Positions 26,375 to 34,851 of a DNA stretch of 64,000 nucleotides are shown in pieces (position 1 is the first letter of the stretch; every line of letters begins with the position of its first letter). Origin of the DNA: Phocaeicola abscessus CCUG 55929 (GTDB taxonomy: Bacteria > Bacteroidota > Bacteroidia > Bacteroidales > Bacteroidaceae); NCBI RefSeq assembly GCF_000312445.1, contig NZ_HE997185.1:62001-126000 (forward strand). The letters run 5' to 3'. Made by a program: the position numbers and the translations under genes. The notes under the pieces were generated by a model. That model worked only from the letters and a program-made list of their open reading frames with translations, was not told the DNA's origin and made no database searches.

Positions 26375-27883
26375 TCAATTTAAGCTTGAAAAAAATCGAG
26401 TAAATTGTTCCAACAGGTTCGTTTGTTTATCTTTTAAAACAAAGTTTATTTCGACAGATCTCCATTCCGAGCTATATGCTTCCATATAATCGAACGGTTG
26501 AAGGATTATATTCAACGGATTGTTTTTGCTCAAACCGGAGTATATAAAATCTTTTAACAATTGCTTGCAATTCAACACGAGGAATCCGTTATTATCCTCC
26601 ACTTTCGAGCCCCATTCGGTATCGTTTAAAGAGTTTGTCAAGTGTTGTCCGAAGTGATCGGCGATAAATTGACTGCTGGTCACAAAGAAAACGTGATTCG
26701 ACATGCCGAACCAAACCTTCATCTCTGGGTATGCCTTAAAAAGGTAAACCTCTTCATTTACTTTGTGTAAGGATACCATCCCGCCGGCAGAGGTCACAAA
26801 CGGTTTCAATTCGGCTATCGTCTCAGATAGGAAGTTATCGTTCTCAACGTCCGCATAGATGGTAAAAATAGGAATAGCAAACGAGTTAATGCCTACGGCA
26901 ACCTCTCCTTGGACGGAGGAAATGACCCGTTCCAAATCCACGGGAATATCCGAGAATTGAATTGTTTTCTTGACCATCGGATTCTCTTTCAGCATTTCTA
27001 AAAGCTCTTTTCCTTTCATATTGGAACAAAGCCACCACAACGTGTTCGACGGAAACAAATCCATGAATTTTCCCTTGATCTTGGAGGTAACGGCATACTG
27101 TTTTTCAAAGCGCTCTATCAACTTCGTATTTTCGGTTAAATTCTCTATCTTTACGGTTACTTTTCCTTTTTCAAACATAATGGAGGCCAGAAATTTAATA
27201 TCTTGCAGTCGAAAATCGGCCGGAAGTCCGATTTTCGCTTGAGCTAAATAGTTTTCTGGAATACAATTTAGGTCTATATAGGCAGTCATATCATCGTTCG
27301 CTTCGATAACGCGTCGAATCGTTTTCGACGTCTCCTCCTTCGCATTGTCATTCATCAATCTTAGGGCCTGATTCATTAAATTCTCATCACTGGGGTATTG
27401 GGATGAAAGGAGCAGCAACGCGCTTTCGTTAAAGGTTATGACGGAATTGTCATTCATGCTGTAATACAATCCTTTTTCGTTATTTAATTTCTTGCTGCCC
27501 GCTTCCAAAAATCTTTTCAGCTTTCCTTTATCAGCCACACGTACAACCGCCCCAAAATACTTCGACTGATAACCGGAGAAGACATATACCTTATCCGTCA
27601 GCTTTAATCCTGTCTGTTGAGGGTCTTTCAGATATCCTTTCATCTTTGCGTCATTATTCTCCCCTAATCCGTTGAGGAATAAATTTCCCCACGTAGCTGT
27701 CAGTTTTTTTCCGGATTCGCCTTGCAATCCGCTTTTCTGATACATGCTCTTGAGGTTGAATCCCAATACAAGAGAAGCATCTTGGGGAATGACACTGGTG
27801 TATTCAGCCTTATTTGCACAGTCCGTCAGCAAGGCAATCAATACGACCCCGATAGAGGGTTTCATTAGACGATGTTTCATCAT
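26375..27883 (-). CDS. DUF4836 family lipoprotein-like protein
   Basis: A 502-residue exported protein. The N-terminus SIGVVLIALLTDCANKAEYTSVIPQDASLVLGFNLKSMYQKSGL has a lipobox-like end (LLTDC) and the 'VIPQDASLVLGFNLKSM' pattern of DUF4836, a Bacteroidetes family of unknown function. The body resembles duplicated domains with conserved FNESALLLLSSQ and VKIENLTENTKLIERFEKQY. It lies one base after rsmE and one base before the ABC ATPase gene, so it probably works with the FtsX-like transporter at the cell surface. LLTDC is an unusual lipobox (Asp before Cys), so lipidation is uncertain. Confidence 0.72.
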   Translation of the reverse strand: MMKHRLMKPSIGVVLIALLTDCANKAEYTSVIPQDASLVLGFNLKSMYQKSGLQGESGKKLTATWGNLFLNGLGENNDAKMKGYLKDPQQTGLKLTDKVYVFSGYQSKYFGAVVRVADKGKLKRFLEAGSKKLNNEKGLYYSMNDNSVITFNESALLLLSSQYPSDENLMNQALRLMNDNAKEETSKTIRRVIEANDDMTAYIDLNCIPENYLAQAKIGLPADFRLQDIKFLASIMFEKGKVTVKIENLTENTKLIERFEKQYAVTSKIKGKFMDLFPSNTLWWLCSNMKGKELLEMLKENPMVKKTIQFSDIPVDLERVISSVQGEVAVGINSFAIPIFTIYADVENDNFLSETIAELKPFVTSAGGMVSLHKVNEEVYLFKAYPEMKVWFGMSNHVFFVTSSQFIADHFGQHLTNSLNDTEWGSKVEDNNGFLVLNCKQLLKDFIYSGLSKNNPLNIILQPFDYMEAYSSEWRSVEINFVLKDKQTNLLEQFTRFFSSLN

Positions 27884-27884
27884 T

Positions 27885-28583
27885 TCACTGATTTGTTAAA
27901 TTGAGTATGTGGCAAGCTACAAGAGCTGCTGTTTCTGTTCGTAGTCTGGACTGTCCCAAGCTGATGGGAATAAAACCGACCTCCTGGGCGTGTCCGACTT
28001 CCTCTTCGCTAAAATCACCCTCCGGTCCGATCAGAACGAGTGCGTCTTCACCTTTTTTTACGACGTCTTTCAGCAGAGGCTTTCGGCCGGGATGGCAATG
28101 TGCAATGAATTTCTGTCCGGCATAAGGCTTGTCAATGAACTCAGCGAAATTGATCATCCCGTTCAGTACGGGGACAGTCGCCTTGAGCGATTGCTTTGTG
28201 GCAGCCGTCAATATCTTTACCATGCGGTCGGTCTTCATCGTTTTTCGTTCAGAATGACGACAATTCAGAAATGTCAATTCGTCCAAACCAATTTCCGCAG
28301 CCTTTTCGGCATACCATTCCGTACGATCCATGTTTTTAGTAGGCGCCATGGCAATATGCAAATGGCCTGTCCAATTTTTTTGTTCTGGAATCTTTTCGAT
28401 CACTCTGACTCGACAATGTTTATCTATGATCGTACTGATAATCGCTTTATAGAAAAAACCCTTTCCGTCGGTCAGGGTAAGCTCGTCGCCTGTCGACAGC
28501 CGAAGAACCCGAAGACAATGTTTCGCTTCTTCTTCCGGAAGTTCCGGAGAGGTATTGATGTCAGGCGTATAAAATAAATGCAT
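27885..28583 (-). CDS. rsmE: 16S rRNA (uracil-1498-N3)-methyltransferase RsmE
   Basis: RsmE methylates N3 of U1498 of 16S rRNA with SAM. The 232-residue protein has an N-terminal PUA-like domain (EEEAKHCLRVLRLSTGDELTLTDGKGFFYKAII), then the SPOUT knot: TKNMDRTEWYAEKAAEIG, FLNCRHSERK and the SAM-binding C-terminus LIGPEGDFSEEEVGHAQEVGFIPISLGQSRLRTETAALVACHIL. Nothing is missing. It sits in the operon between the bifunctional nuclease and DUF4836. Confidence 0.95.
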   Translation of the reverse strand: MHLFYTPDINTSPELPEEEAKHCLRVLRLSTGDELTLTDGKGFFYKAIISTIIDKHCRVRVIEKIPEQKNWTGHLHIAMAPTKNMDRTEWYAEKAAEIGLDELTFLNCRHSERKTMKTDRMVKILTAATKQSLKATVPVLNGMINFAEFIDKPYAGQKFIAHCHPGRKPLLKDVVKKGEDALVLIGPEGDFSEEEVGHAQEVGFIPISLGQSRLRTETAALVACHILNLTNQ

Positions 28584-28622
28584 AATCCGATATGATAATG
28601 AAACTGATAGACCTCGCGGTTA

Positions 28623-29189
28623 CTACTTTTTTTTCTCTTCTTCTTTTTCCCTGCGTCGAATCTCATCACGCAAAGTGGAAGCGAGTTCGTAATTCTCTGA
28701 AAGGATAGCCGATTCCAGCGCTTTCTTTAAAGCAGGAAGACTCACGGTGTTGATAGTCAAAGCCTGTTTTCCCTCGGCATCTTCCAGCAAATGATCCTGT
28801 TCCAAAATTGTCCTCAAAGTGTAAATAGAAACATGACAACGCAAGGCCAAAGCGATAGCATCCGACGTTCGCGAATCGAGTTGAAAATTCTCGCCGAAAT
28901 ATTCAAAGAATAAATAGGAGTAAAAAACACCTTCCTTTACCTTATATATCAACACTTTCTGCAAATGAATATTCATTCGGCTGATTAAAGAAACAATCAA
29001 ATCGTGCGTGAGCGGACGCGGAACCTGATAATTCATGAGAGCAGCTTTGATGGATTGAGCTTCCTGAGAGCCGATAATAATCGGTAGTTTCCGTTCGCCA
29101 CCAACTTCCTGAAGCAATAAAGCATATGCCTCGGCGGGATGAAGGATGGCAGACATATCTTTGATTTTCAATTCTATTTCCTTTTCCAT
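28623..29189 (-). CDS. Bifunctional nuclease (BFN/DUF151) with C-terminal UVR motif
   Basis: The 188-residue protein has the BFN domain at about residues 8-130 (YALLLQEVGGERKLPIIIGSQEAQSIKAALMNYQVPRPLTHDLI, then FQLDSRTSDAIALALRCHVSIYT). It ends with a UvrB/UvrC-type motif (LKKALESAILSENYELASTLRDEIRRRE), then a Lys/Glu-rich tail. BFN proteins have reported DNase and RNase activity in plants; the bacterial role is unclear. The UVR motif suggests contact with Uvr-type or Clp-type partners, an inference only. The gene follows the nucleoside permease gene by 8 bases. Confidence 0.85.
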   Translation of the reverse strand: MEKEIELKIKDMSAILHPAEAYALLLQEVGGERKLPIIIGSQEAQSIKAALMNYQVPRPLTHDLIVSLISRMNIHLQKVLIYKVKEGVFYSYLFFEYFGENFQLDSRTSDAIALALRCHVSIYTLRTILEQDHLLEDAEGKQALTINTVSLPALKKALESAILSENYELASTLRDEIRRREKEEEKKK

Positions 29190-29197
29190 AGGTATCG

Positions 29198-30469
29198 TTA
29201 CTTTTCGTGTTTATATCTGAATACGACTGCAAATAAAATAGCTACCACCAACGCATAGGCAGCAAAAACAAACCACGTATAACTCCAACCTTCTACTTGG
29301 GGAATCATACTGTTGGAATGGACAAAGTGATTCACTACCGCTTGAGCGCTCAACGTTCCTATCGTTGCACCGATCCCGTTCGTCATCAATACGAAAAGTC
29401 CTTGTGCACTCGAACGGATAGACGGATCAGTTTCTTTATTCACAAATAAAGAACCTGAGATATTAAAGAAATCAAAAGCCACGCCATATACAATCATAGA
29501 GAGTACGAACATCCATACTTTCGGTCCGGGATTACCTAAACCGAATAATCCGAAACGTAACACCCAGGCAAGCATGGCGATGAGCATGACGCGTTTGATA
29601 CCGAAGCGCTTCAGCGCAAACGGTATGAGCAAAATACACAAGGTTTCGGAAATCTGAGAGAGCGAGATCAGTATATTGGCGTGATTGACTCCAAAGGTAT
29701 TTGTATACTCCGGAATATCTTTGAAGCTTGTAATGAAAGGATTGGCATAACCGTTCGTTATCTGAAGCGAAACCCCGAGCAACATGGAAAAAATGAAGAA
29801 CAAAGCCATTTTCTTTTCCTTGAAAAGCGTGAATGCACGCAGTCCGAACGCATTGACGAGCGATGTAATCTTATTATCCTTGCTGGTCGGGCACGGCGGA
29901 ATTAATGTGAAGATATACAGAGCAAGCAACAATTCGAGAATTCCGCTGAAGATAAATTGATTATGATTGCTTTGAAAGCCGAATACATCGGTAATCCACA
30001 TGGTGCAAATGAAACCGATCGTTCCGAAAATACGAATAGAAGGGAAATACCGAATAGGATCAAGCCTCACCATGTCGAGACAGGTGTATGCAACAGAATT
30101 GGCCAAGGCCAACGTAGGCATATAGAAAGCCACGCTGAGTGAATATAAAGTGAATAGTATATACAGGTTGACATCCTTACCACTTATCATCCCATAATAA
30201 CCGGCGGCGAGAAAGAATATGCCGCACAAGCAATGAGACAGACCGTAAACCTTATTCGCCTGTATCCAACGATCGGCAATGATCCCCATTAGAGCGGGCA
30301 TAAAAAGGGAAACGATTCCTTGCATGGCGTAAAAGATACCAATATTTGTTCCCAAACCAATCGACCACAAATAAGTGCCCATCGAAGTCAAGTAAGCTCC
30401 CCAAGCTCCAAACTGAAGGAAGTTCATCACCGTAAGCCTGAACTTCATTCCCGTAATCTCACTATTCAT
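29198..30469 (-). CDS. Nucleoside:H+ symporter, NupG/XapB-type MFS
   Basis: A membrane protein of about 423 residues with 12 hydrophobic segments. The start MNSEITGMKFRLTVMNFLQFGAWGAYLTSMGTYL, with the conserved 'LQFGAWGAYLTSMGTYL', and the later GIIADRWIQANKVYGLSHCLCG identify the nucleoside:H+ symporter family (NupG, XapB). It takes up ribo- or deoxyribonucleosides. The start at 30469 is chosen because a -7 box lies at 30491-30498, so the upstream codon at 30493 would be inside the promoter. It is the first gene of an operon running to 24530. Confidence 0.88.
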   Translation of the reverse strand: MNSEITGMKFRLTVMNFLQFGAWGAYLTSMGTYLWSIGLGTNIGIFYAMQGIVSLFMPALMGIIADRWIQANKVYGLSHCLCGIFFLAAGYYGMISGKDVNLYILFTLYSLSVAFYMPTLALANSVAYTCLDMVRLDPIRYFPSIRIFGTIGFICTMWITDVFGFQSNHNQFIFSGILELLLALYIFTLIPPCPTSKDNKITSLVNAFGLRAFTLFKEKKMALFFIFSMLLGVSLQITNGYANPFITSFKDIPEYTNTFGVNHANILISLSQISETLCILLIPFALKRFGIKRVMLIAMLAWVLRFGLFGLGNPGPKVWMFVLSMIVYGVAFDFFNISGSLFVNKETDPSIRSSAQGLFVLMTNGIGATIGTLSAQAVVNHFVHSNSMIPQVEGWSYTWFVFAAYALVVAILFAVVFRYKHEK

Positions 30470-30490
30470 ATCATCTCTTTTCTGTTGGTA

Positions 30491-30498
30491 CAAATATA
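30491..30498 (-). promoter_or_regulatory. -7 box of the nupG-type operon
   Basis: TATATTTG on the minus strand, 21 bases before the ATG at 30469. It probably drives the six genes down to 24530, which have gaps of 39 bases or less. Confidence 0.6.
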
Positions 30499-30529
30499 GA
30501 CAAAAATATTAGTATCCGCTAAAAAGCAC

Positions 30530-31684
30530 TCAAATACGGCAATGTGTATAAGTGATCCATTCATAATAAACGATTCCTATGGCACCAACCAGCAGACAGA
30601 TGGTATAAACGGAATCAGAAGGAGGACTTGTCCACATATTCTCAAAGAGAAAGCCTGCCAGTATGCTCCATTCGACAGTCAGAAAATAGGTGTTATTAGC
30701 CGTACCGCGTTCACAGTGCTGTGCCATACTGATAAACAACAGGAAGAAACGAGATAGGGAGATTCCCATGCCGATCCCTGTAAGCAACGCGCCAATACCG
30801 TAGGAAAGGATGTCGACAGAAAGCCTGAGTACGATTAAACCTGCCAACAATGCGGTGAAACCTACCTCTGTACCGCTGCGAACGGATGCATCAGACAATT
30901 TGAAACGAACGGCCAATAGTGCGATAATAAATCCTACGGCCATCAGTAAATAGAACACATCATTGACCACATGACCGATGACGGCTCCTATAATGAAGGC
31001 GAAGAAAAACAAATTACCCGCCAAACGCCACGTGCGAGGTAGCAAAAACCTGTCGAACGAAAAGAGCGGCGTCTCGAGCGGAGCATGGAAACGAACCTTC
31101 AAGGGAATCGTAGCAAACAGGGCTAAAACGCCTGTTCCTGTCAAGAATGAGAGAAGGGTGGCATAAGGCAACTTGTGATAAAGCAATGAACCGAGCATGA
31201 GGCCGCACACCATGCCGAACCGACAAACCCAGACGTAAGAGACATTGGCATCGGTCCGTCGGTGCGAAGGCGTAACATCGATGACAAGCGTGCTTCCCGT
31301 AGACATCAGCACTAAACTGAATAATGCGCCTTGTATTATGCGAAGCCCTACAAATAGGCCTATATGTGTTACATATAAAGATAAATAAATGGATAGGAGA
31401 AATAGCAAAAGAGAAAGCTGGCATACGGTTTTCCGTTTAAAAATATCTATCAGATAGCTGTTAAATACTCCCGGAAGGAATAGTCCGATGGCAAAAGAAG
31501 TCGTATATAAAGCCGACAGTCCGTACGACAGGCCATTTGCCGCCGACATCCGGAGCGTGTAAATCACTAAAAGGCCATAAGCCATCGTATAGAGAAGGAA
31601 GCCGTTAAAGGCAAGCAACACGAAATTCTTCGACCAAAGCTTCGGTCTTTCGTATGGACAAAATAAGTTATCGGGCATCATCAT
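30530..31684 (-). CDS. MFS transporter
   Basis: About 384 residues with 12 hydrophobic segments. The N-terminal half includes LLAFNGFLLYTMAYGLLVIYTLRMSAANGLSYGLSALYTTSFAIGLFLPGVFNSYLIDIFKRKTVCQL, the MFS A-motif region. The C-terminal half has SYGIGALLTGIGMGISLSRFFLLFISMAQHCERGTANNTYFLTVE. Export of small molecules is typical for this shape, but the substrate is unknown. Three consecutive ATGs (31684, 31681, 31678) overlap the end of the upstream lipoprotein gene, so translation is probably coupled to it. Confidence 0.75.
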   Translation of the reverse strand: MMMPDNLFCPYERPKLWSKNFVLLAFNGFLLYTMAYGLLVIYTLRMSAANGLSYGLSALYTTSFAIGLFLPGVFNSYLIDIFKRKTVCQLSLLLFLLSIYLSLYVTHIGLFVGLRIIQGALFSLVLMSTGSTLVIDVTPSHRRTDANVSYVWVCRFGMVCGLMLGSLLYHKLPYATLLSFLTGTGVLALFATIPLKVRFHAPLETPLFSFDRFLLPRTWRLAGNLFFFAFIIGAVIGHVVNDVFYLLMAVGFIIALLAVRFKLSDASVRSGTEVGFTALLAGLIVLRLSVDILSYGIGALLTGIGMGISLSRFFLLFISMAQHCERGTANNTYFLTVEWSILAGFLFENMWTSPPSDSVYTICLLVGAIGIVYYEWITYTHCRI

Positions 31685-32078
31685 TGAATGGGTTAAACTT
31701 AAACTCAGCCAATCGTTCGCGAGTCGATCCCGAATAATAAATGTAGCGAATCGTACAGCCCGCAAGAAGGTAATCTTTCATTTCCACCGCGTTTTGAATG
31801 GCCCTATTAAGTCCGTTCCAAATGTTTACATACTCGGCTGCAATGATTGAAGGATCATCCAATCCGCGGGTCACGCTGTAATAATAACTTACCGTATTGT
31901 TCTCCTTGTCGAAAGTCGTACTGTCGACCGTGATCGAATCGTTCAGCCGTTGAGGAAAAGTCTTGTTCTCCCGTTCGGCTCTCAGCGCAAATTTATCAGT
32001 CGAAAATCCGGAACCGCATCCTGCAATGACAAGCAGTACGAAAAGCATGAATAAACTTACTGGAATATGTCCTTTCAT
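31668..32078 (-). CDS. Small lipoprotein of unknown function
   Basis: The 136-residue product has a lipoprotein signal (LFMLFVLLVIAGC, Cys at about residue 21). The mature part includes FPQRLNDSITVDSTTFDKENNTVSYYYSVTRGLDDPSII and CTIRYIYYSGSTRERLAEFKFNPFND, a layout seen in small Bacteroidales periplasmic proteins with no assigned role. I do not recognise a named family. It overlaps the MFS transporter gene and has its own -7 box. Confidence 0.7.
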   Translation of the reverse strand: MKGHIPVSLFMLFVLLVIAGCGSGFSTDKFALRAERENKTFPQRLNDSITVDSTTFDKENNTVSYYYSVTRGLDDPSIIAAEYVNIWNGLNRAIQNAVEMKDYLLAGCTIRYIYYSGSTRERLAEFKFNPFNDDAR

Positions 32079-32113
32079 GTCTAATTCAGAATATTTAGTA
32101 TTTTTAAGTACCG

Positions 32114-32121
32114 CAAATTTA
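32114..32121 (-). promoter_or_regulatory. -7 box for the small lipoprotein/MFS pair
   Basis: TAAATTTG on the minus strand, 35 bases before the ATG at 32078. Confidence 0.55.
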
Positions 32122-32175
32122 GGAATAAGCAGAATAATATAGACCTTTGCAACGTTAAATCAAACTAAAAAGTCG

Positions 32176-32838
32176 ATGGACGAATGTAAAACGATTGCCG
32201 CCCTCTTTGATTTCGATGGAGTAATCATGGATACGGAGCCGCAATATACTTCCTTTTGGAAGGAAATGGGGACCAAATATCATCCTGAACTTCCTCATTT
32301 TGAATTGAAGATAAAAGGCTCTACCCTCAAACAGGTTTTCGACCACTATTTCAAAGATAAATTAGAGGAACAGGAAGAAATTACGGCTGCATTGAACAAG
32401 TTTGAAGCATCGATGGAGTATCATTATGTGTCTGGTGTCGAGCAATTTGTTCTCGATCTCCGTAATCATAAGGTAAAGACAGCTGTCGTTACCAGTTCGA
32501 ATACGGAAAAAATGAAAAGTGTCTATCACGCCCATCCCGAAATCAGGATGATGTTCGATTACATCCTCACTGCTGAACGATTTAAAAGATCCAAGCCGTT
32601 TCCCGATTGTTATCTTTTAGGCGCCGAGGTCTGTGGCGTTCAACCCAACCAAGCGATTGTTTTCGAAGATTCGTTCAACGGTCTTCAGGCAGGGCAAAAT
32701 GCGGGGATGAAAGTGGTGGGCCTTGCAACGACTCTTCCCGAGAATAAAATAGAGGAAATGGCCGATATCGTCATTCCTCATTTCTTGGGTATGAATTATG
32801 AATCTTTGATACGGCGATTGAGGTCATCGCGTGGTTGA
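32176..32838 (+). CDS. HAD-superfamily phosphatase, beta-phosphoglucomutase-like
   Basis: The 220-residue HAD hydrolase has motif I LFDFDGVIMDTEPQY (nucleophile Asp near residue 14), motif II VVTSSN, motif III lysine in RSKPFPDCYLLGAE and motif IV VFEDSFNGLQAGQNAGMKVVGLAT. A helical cap lies between motifs I and II, as in beta-phosphoglucomutase and phosphoglycolate phosphatase-like enzymes. The substrate cannot be fixed. Its last 15 bases overlap the convergent gene at 32824. A poor -7 match (TAGACCTTTG) lies upstream. Confidence 0.85.
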   Translation: MDECKTIAALFDFDGVIMDTEPQYTSFWKEMGTKYHPELPHFELKIKGSTLKQVFDHYFKDKLEEQEEITAALNKFEASMEYHYVSGVEQFVLDLRNHKVKTAVVTSSNTEKMKSVYHAHPEIRMMFDYILTAERFKRSKPFPDCYLLGAEVCGVQPNQAIVFEDSFNGLQAGQNAGMKVVGLATTLPENKIEEMADIVIPHFLGMNYESLIRRLRSSRG

Positions 32839-33273
32839 CGCCCCTTCCTCTGCGAGTTTCCGAAAGTGAAACGTATTGGGGTTAACTTGCCGGATATATA
32901 GGGCGGCAGTTTTTTGATAACGATGTTTCATTTTCGTAATCAATTTATCCATCCTTTTCTTTTTCTTGGAAAAATAGACGAAACAGGTACGGTTCGTCAA
33001 GCCTTCTTCTTGTTCCAAGTGTGTTTTTAATTGCTGGCTGTACAACTCTCTGTCCGGCAGCATTCTGCTCTTGCCGATATGTATGCCTTGCAGCTGTTCT
33101 ATGTCTGTAAAGTAAATCAAAGAATCCGTGAAAGATGCCGCTACGCCGACCATATAGATATGATCTTTCGTGTTTTTTTCAACCTTTACTCTCTCCTTTT
33201 TTTTTCCATAAGCGAACGACGAGCATAACACGACGAAGATACCTCCGAATAAAAAGAATTTTGTTGATTTCAT
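32824..33273 (-). CDS. Exported protein of unknown function
   Basis: The 149-residue product has a signal peptide (FFLFGGIFVVLCSSFAYG) and a very Lys-rich mature protein (KKKERVKVEKNTKDHIYMVGVAASFTDSLIYFTDIEQLQGI, later CFVYFSKKKKRMDKLITKMKHRYQKTAALYIRQVNPNTFHFRKL). I know no family name; similar small secreted proteins occur in other Bacteroidales. The start at 33273 is taken because a full promoter lies at 33295-33326, which excludes a start at 33318. It overlaps the HAD gene by 15 bases at its 3' end. Confidence 0.65.
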   Translation of the reverse strand: MKSTKFFLFGGIFVVLCSSFAYGKKKERVKVEKNTKDHIYMVGVAASFTDSLIYFTDIEQLQGIHIGKSRMLPDRELYSQQLKTHLEQEEGLTNRTCFVYFSKKKKRMDKLITKMKHRYQKTAALYIRQVNPNTFHFRKLAEEGASTTR

Positions 33274-33294
33274 ACCCCTTTGCTTTATGTTGAA

Positions 33295-33326
33295 CAAATA
33301 TAGTGCAAATCCTTGCATCTGTCAAA
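33295..33326 (-). promoter_or_regulatory. Full promoter of the 33273 gene
   Basis: On the minus strand TTTG (33323-33326), a 20-base spacer, then TATATTTG (33295-33302). It is 22 bases upstream of the ATG. Confidence 0.75.
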
Positions 33327-33349
33327 GCGACGAAAAAAAATTTCATAAA

Positions 33350-33393
33350 AAAAGCCTATGCTTGATGGCATAGAGTTCAAACGATAGGCTTTT
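33350..33393. terminator. Terminator downstream of the primary sigma factor gene
   Basis: AAAAGCCTAT (33350-33359) pairs with ATAGGCTTTT (33384-33393). An alternative inner hairpin (CTATGC with GCATAG) is nested in it. The minus-strand exit side has a T-run, so it fits the end of the sigma gene. Confidence 0.75.
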
Positions 33394-33420
33394 ATTCGTT
33401 TTCGAAAACCAGACTCCTGC

Positions 33421-34281
33421 TTATCCTAAATAAGCTTTGAGCAACTTGCTACGCGAATTGTTTCTCAATCTCCTAATGGCTTTTTCTTTAATTTGGCGAA
33501 CACGTTCACGAGTCAGTCCAAATTTATCGCCGATTTCTTCTAACGTCATTTCTTGCGTATTAATTCCGAAAAACATTTGGATGATCTCTTTTTCTCTTTC
33601 GGATAAAGTAGAAAGCGCTCTGTCGATCTCCTTCGAAAGTGATTCATTAACCAATTCTTTGTCCGCCATTGGCGAGTCTTCGTTGGGAAGGACATCAAGT
33701 AAGCTGTTATCCTCTCCTTCGACGAAAGGAGCATCGACAGAAACATGACGTCCGGAAACTTTCAACGTATCGGAAATCTTATCGACAGGGATATCCAATT
33801 CCTTGGCTAATTCTTCCGGAGAAGGTTTCCGTTCGTTCTCCTGCTCGAACTTGGAGAAAGCTTTACTGATTTTATTCAGCGAGCCTACCTGGTTCAGCGG
33901 TAATCGAACGATACGCGATTGTTCAGCCAATGCCTGCAGAATAGATTGACGGATCCACCAGACCGCATAACTGATAAATTTGAATCCGCGCGTTTCATCA
34001 AATTTCTCTGCAGCTTTAATGAGTCCCAGATTCCCTTCGTTAATCAAATCCGGTAAACTCAATCCCTGATTTTGGTATTGCTTGGCCACTGATACGACGA
34101 AACGAAGGTTTGCACGAGTCAATTTTTCCAATGCACGACGATCCCCTTTTCTAATACGTTGAGCGAGTTCTACTTCTTCCTCTACGGAAATCAAGTCTTC
34201 ACGCCCTATTTCCTGCAGATATTTATCCAAAGACGCACTCTCTCGGTTAGTGATACTTTTGGTAATCTTTAACTGTCTCAT
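33421..34281 (-). CDS. rpoD: Primary RNA polymerase sigma factor (RpoD/SigA)
   Basis: At 286 residues this is the short primary sigma factor of Bacteroidetes, without region 1.1. Region 1.2 and 2 include [84 protein letters not shown] (regions 2.1-2.4). Region 3 starts [13 protein letters not shown], and region 4 ends with [25 protein letters not shown]. It directs recognition of the TAnnTTTG boxes seen across this window. It has a TATATTTG box 22 bases upstream. The gene is alone on its transcript, with a terminator after it. Confidence 0.95.
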   Translation of the reverse strand: MRQLKITKSITNRESASLDKYLQEIGREDLISVEEEVELAQRIRKGDRRALEKLTRANLRFVVSVAKQYQNQGLSLPDLINEGNLGLIKAAEKFDETRGFKFISYAVWWIRQSILQALAEQSRIVRLPLNQVGSLNKISKAFSKFEQENERKPSPEELAKELDIPVDKISDTLKVSGRHVSVDAPFVEGEDNSLLDVLPNEDSPMADKELVNESLSKEIDRALSTLSEREKEIIQMFFGINTQEMTLEEIGDKFGLTRERVRQIKEKAIRRLRNNSRSKLLKAYLG

Positions 34282-34303
34282 TCTTTAAAATAGAATTTGG
34301 GTT

Positions 34304-34311
34304 CAAATATA
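34304..34311 (-). promoter_or_regulatory. -7 box of rpoD
   Basis: TATATTTG on the minus strand, 22 bases before the ATG at 34281. Confidence 0.65.
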
Positions 34312-34447
34312 CGACTTTTTCATCGTATTTATATTATAAAAAAGAATAAAATTCTATCATGGGGCTAAATGCACAACGTACGCCAAACAGGAGGGCTATC
34401 TGCTCAAATGTCATTAGATTTTCCCGACGGAATACAGCGGGACGATG

Positions 34448-34690
34448 AGGTCTCCCAACCTGAACATCGACGTCGATCAACCTATCCGTTGACGTCCGGG
34501 ATACCTCCATTTAGGTCATTTATCCCGTTATTGACGTCGCAAACCTAAACGTTTACGTCAACCAACCTAAACATATCTATTCCGGACGTCAACGACGAGG
34601 TTCGGAACGTCATTTTTTAGGTTCCCTTACGTAAACGGATCTATCTCGAACGTCAACGGTGAGATCTTTAACCCCGTCGATTCTATCTGA
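34448..34690. repeat. Degenerate array with a period near 21 bp
   Basis: The 570-base gap between rpoD and the HtrA gene holds a run of units that start with GACGTC or a near match (AACGTC, TACGTC, TACGTA, TAGGTC) at 34469, 34491, 34512, 34533, 34554, 34585, 34606, 34628 and 34649. The steps are 22, 21, 21, 21, 31, 21, 22 and 21. Several units continue with a CCTAAAC-like block. Weaker units flank these on both sides. The spacing is two DNA turns. It shares no evident sequence with the 41-bp family. Function is unknown. Confidence 0.7.
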
Positions 34691-34791
34691 AGTATTCCGG
34701 ACACCGTGGGATCGAATTTTCGATTTGTCCTTTGCTTCTCACCCGATGATACTAAAAACTGCTTTTCACGCTCGTCCGTCATGCATAACGA

Positions 34792-34825
34792 AAAGAGATG
34801 CACAAAAGAATTCGTACATCTCTTT
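34792..34825 (-). terminator. Terminator of the HtrA gene
   Basis: AAAGAGATG (34792-34800) pairs with CATCTCTTT (34817-34825), extended inward by an AC/GT pair past one mismatch. The T-run follows on the minus strand, 27 bases after the stop codon. Confidence 0.75.
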
Positions 34826-34851
34826 CCCTTCGGAACGATCACTTTCTCACT

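Noticed and set aside
34627-34842. 71-residue frame in the rpoD-htrA gap
   Set aside because: It runs through the htrA terminator and the 21-bp-period array and shows no protein pattern.
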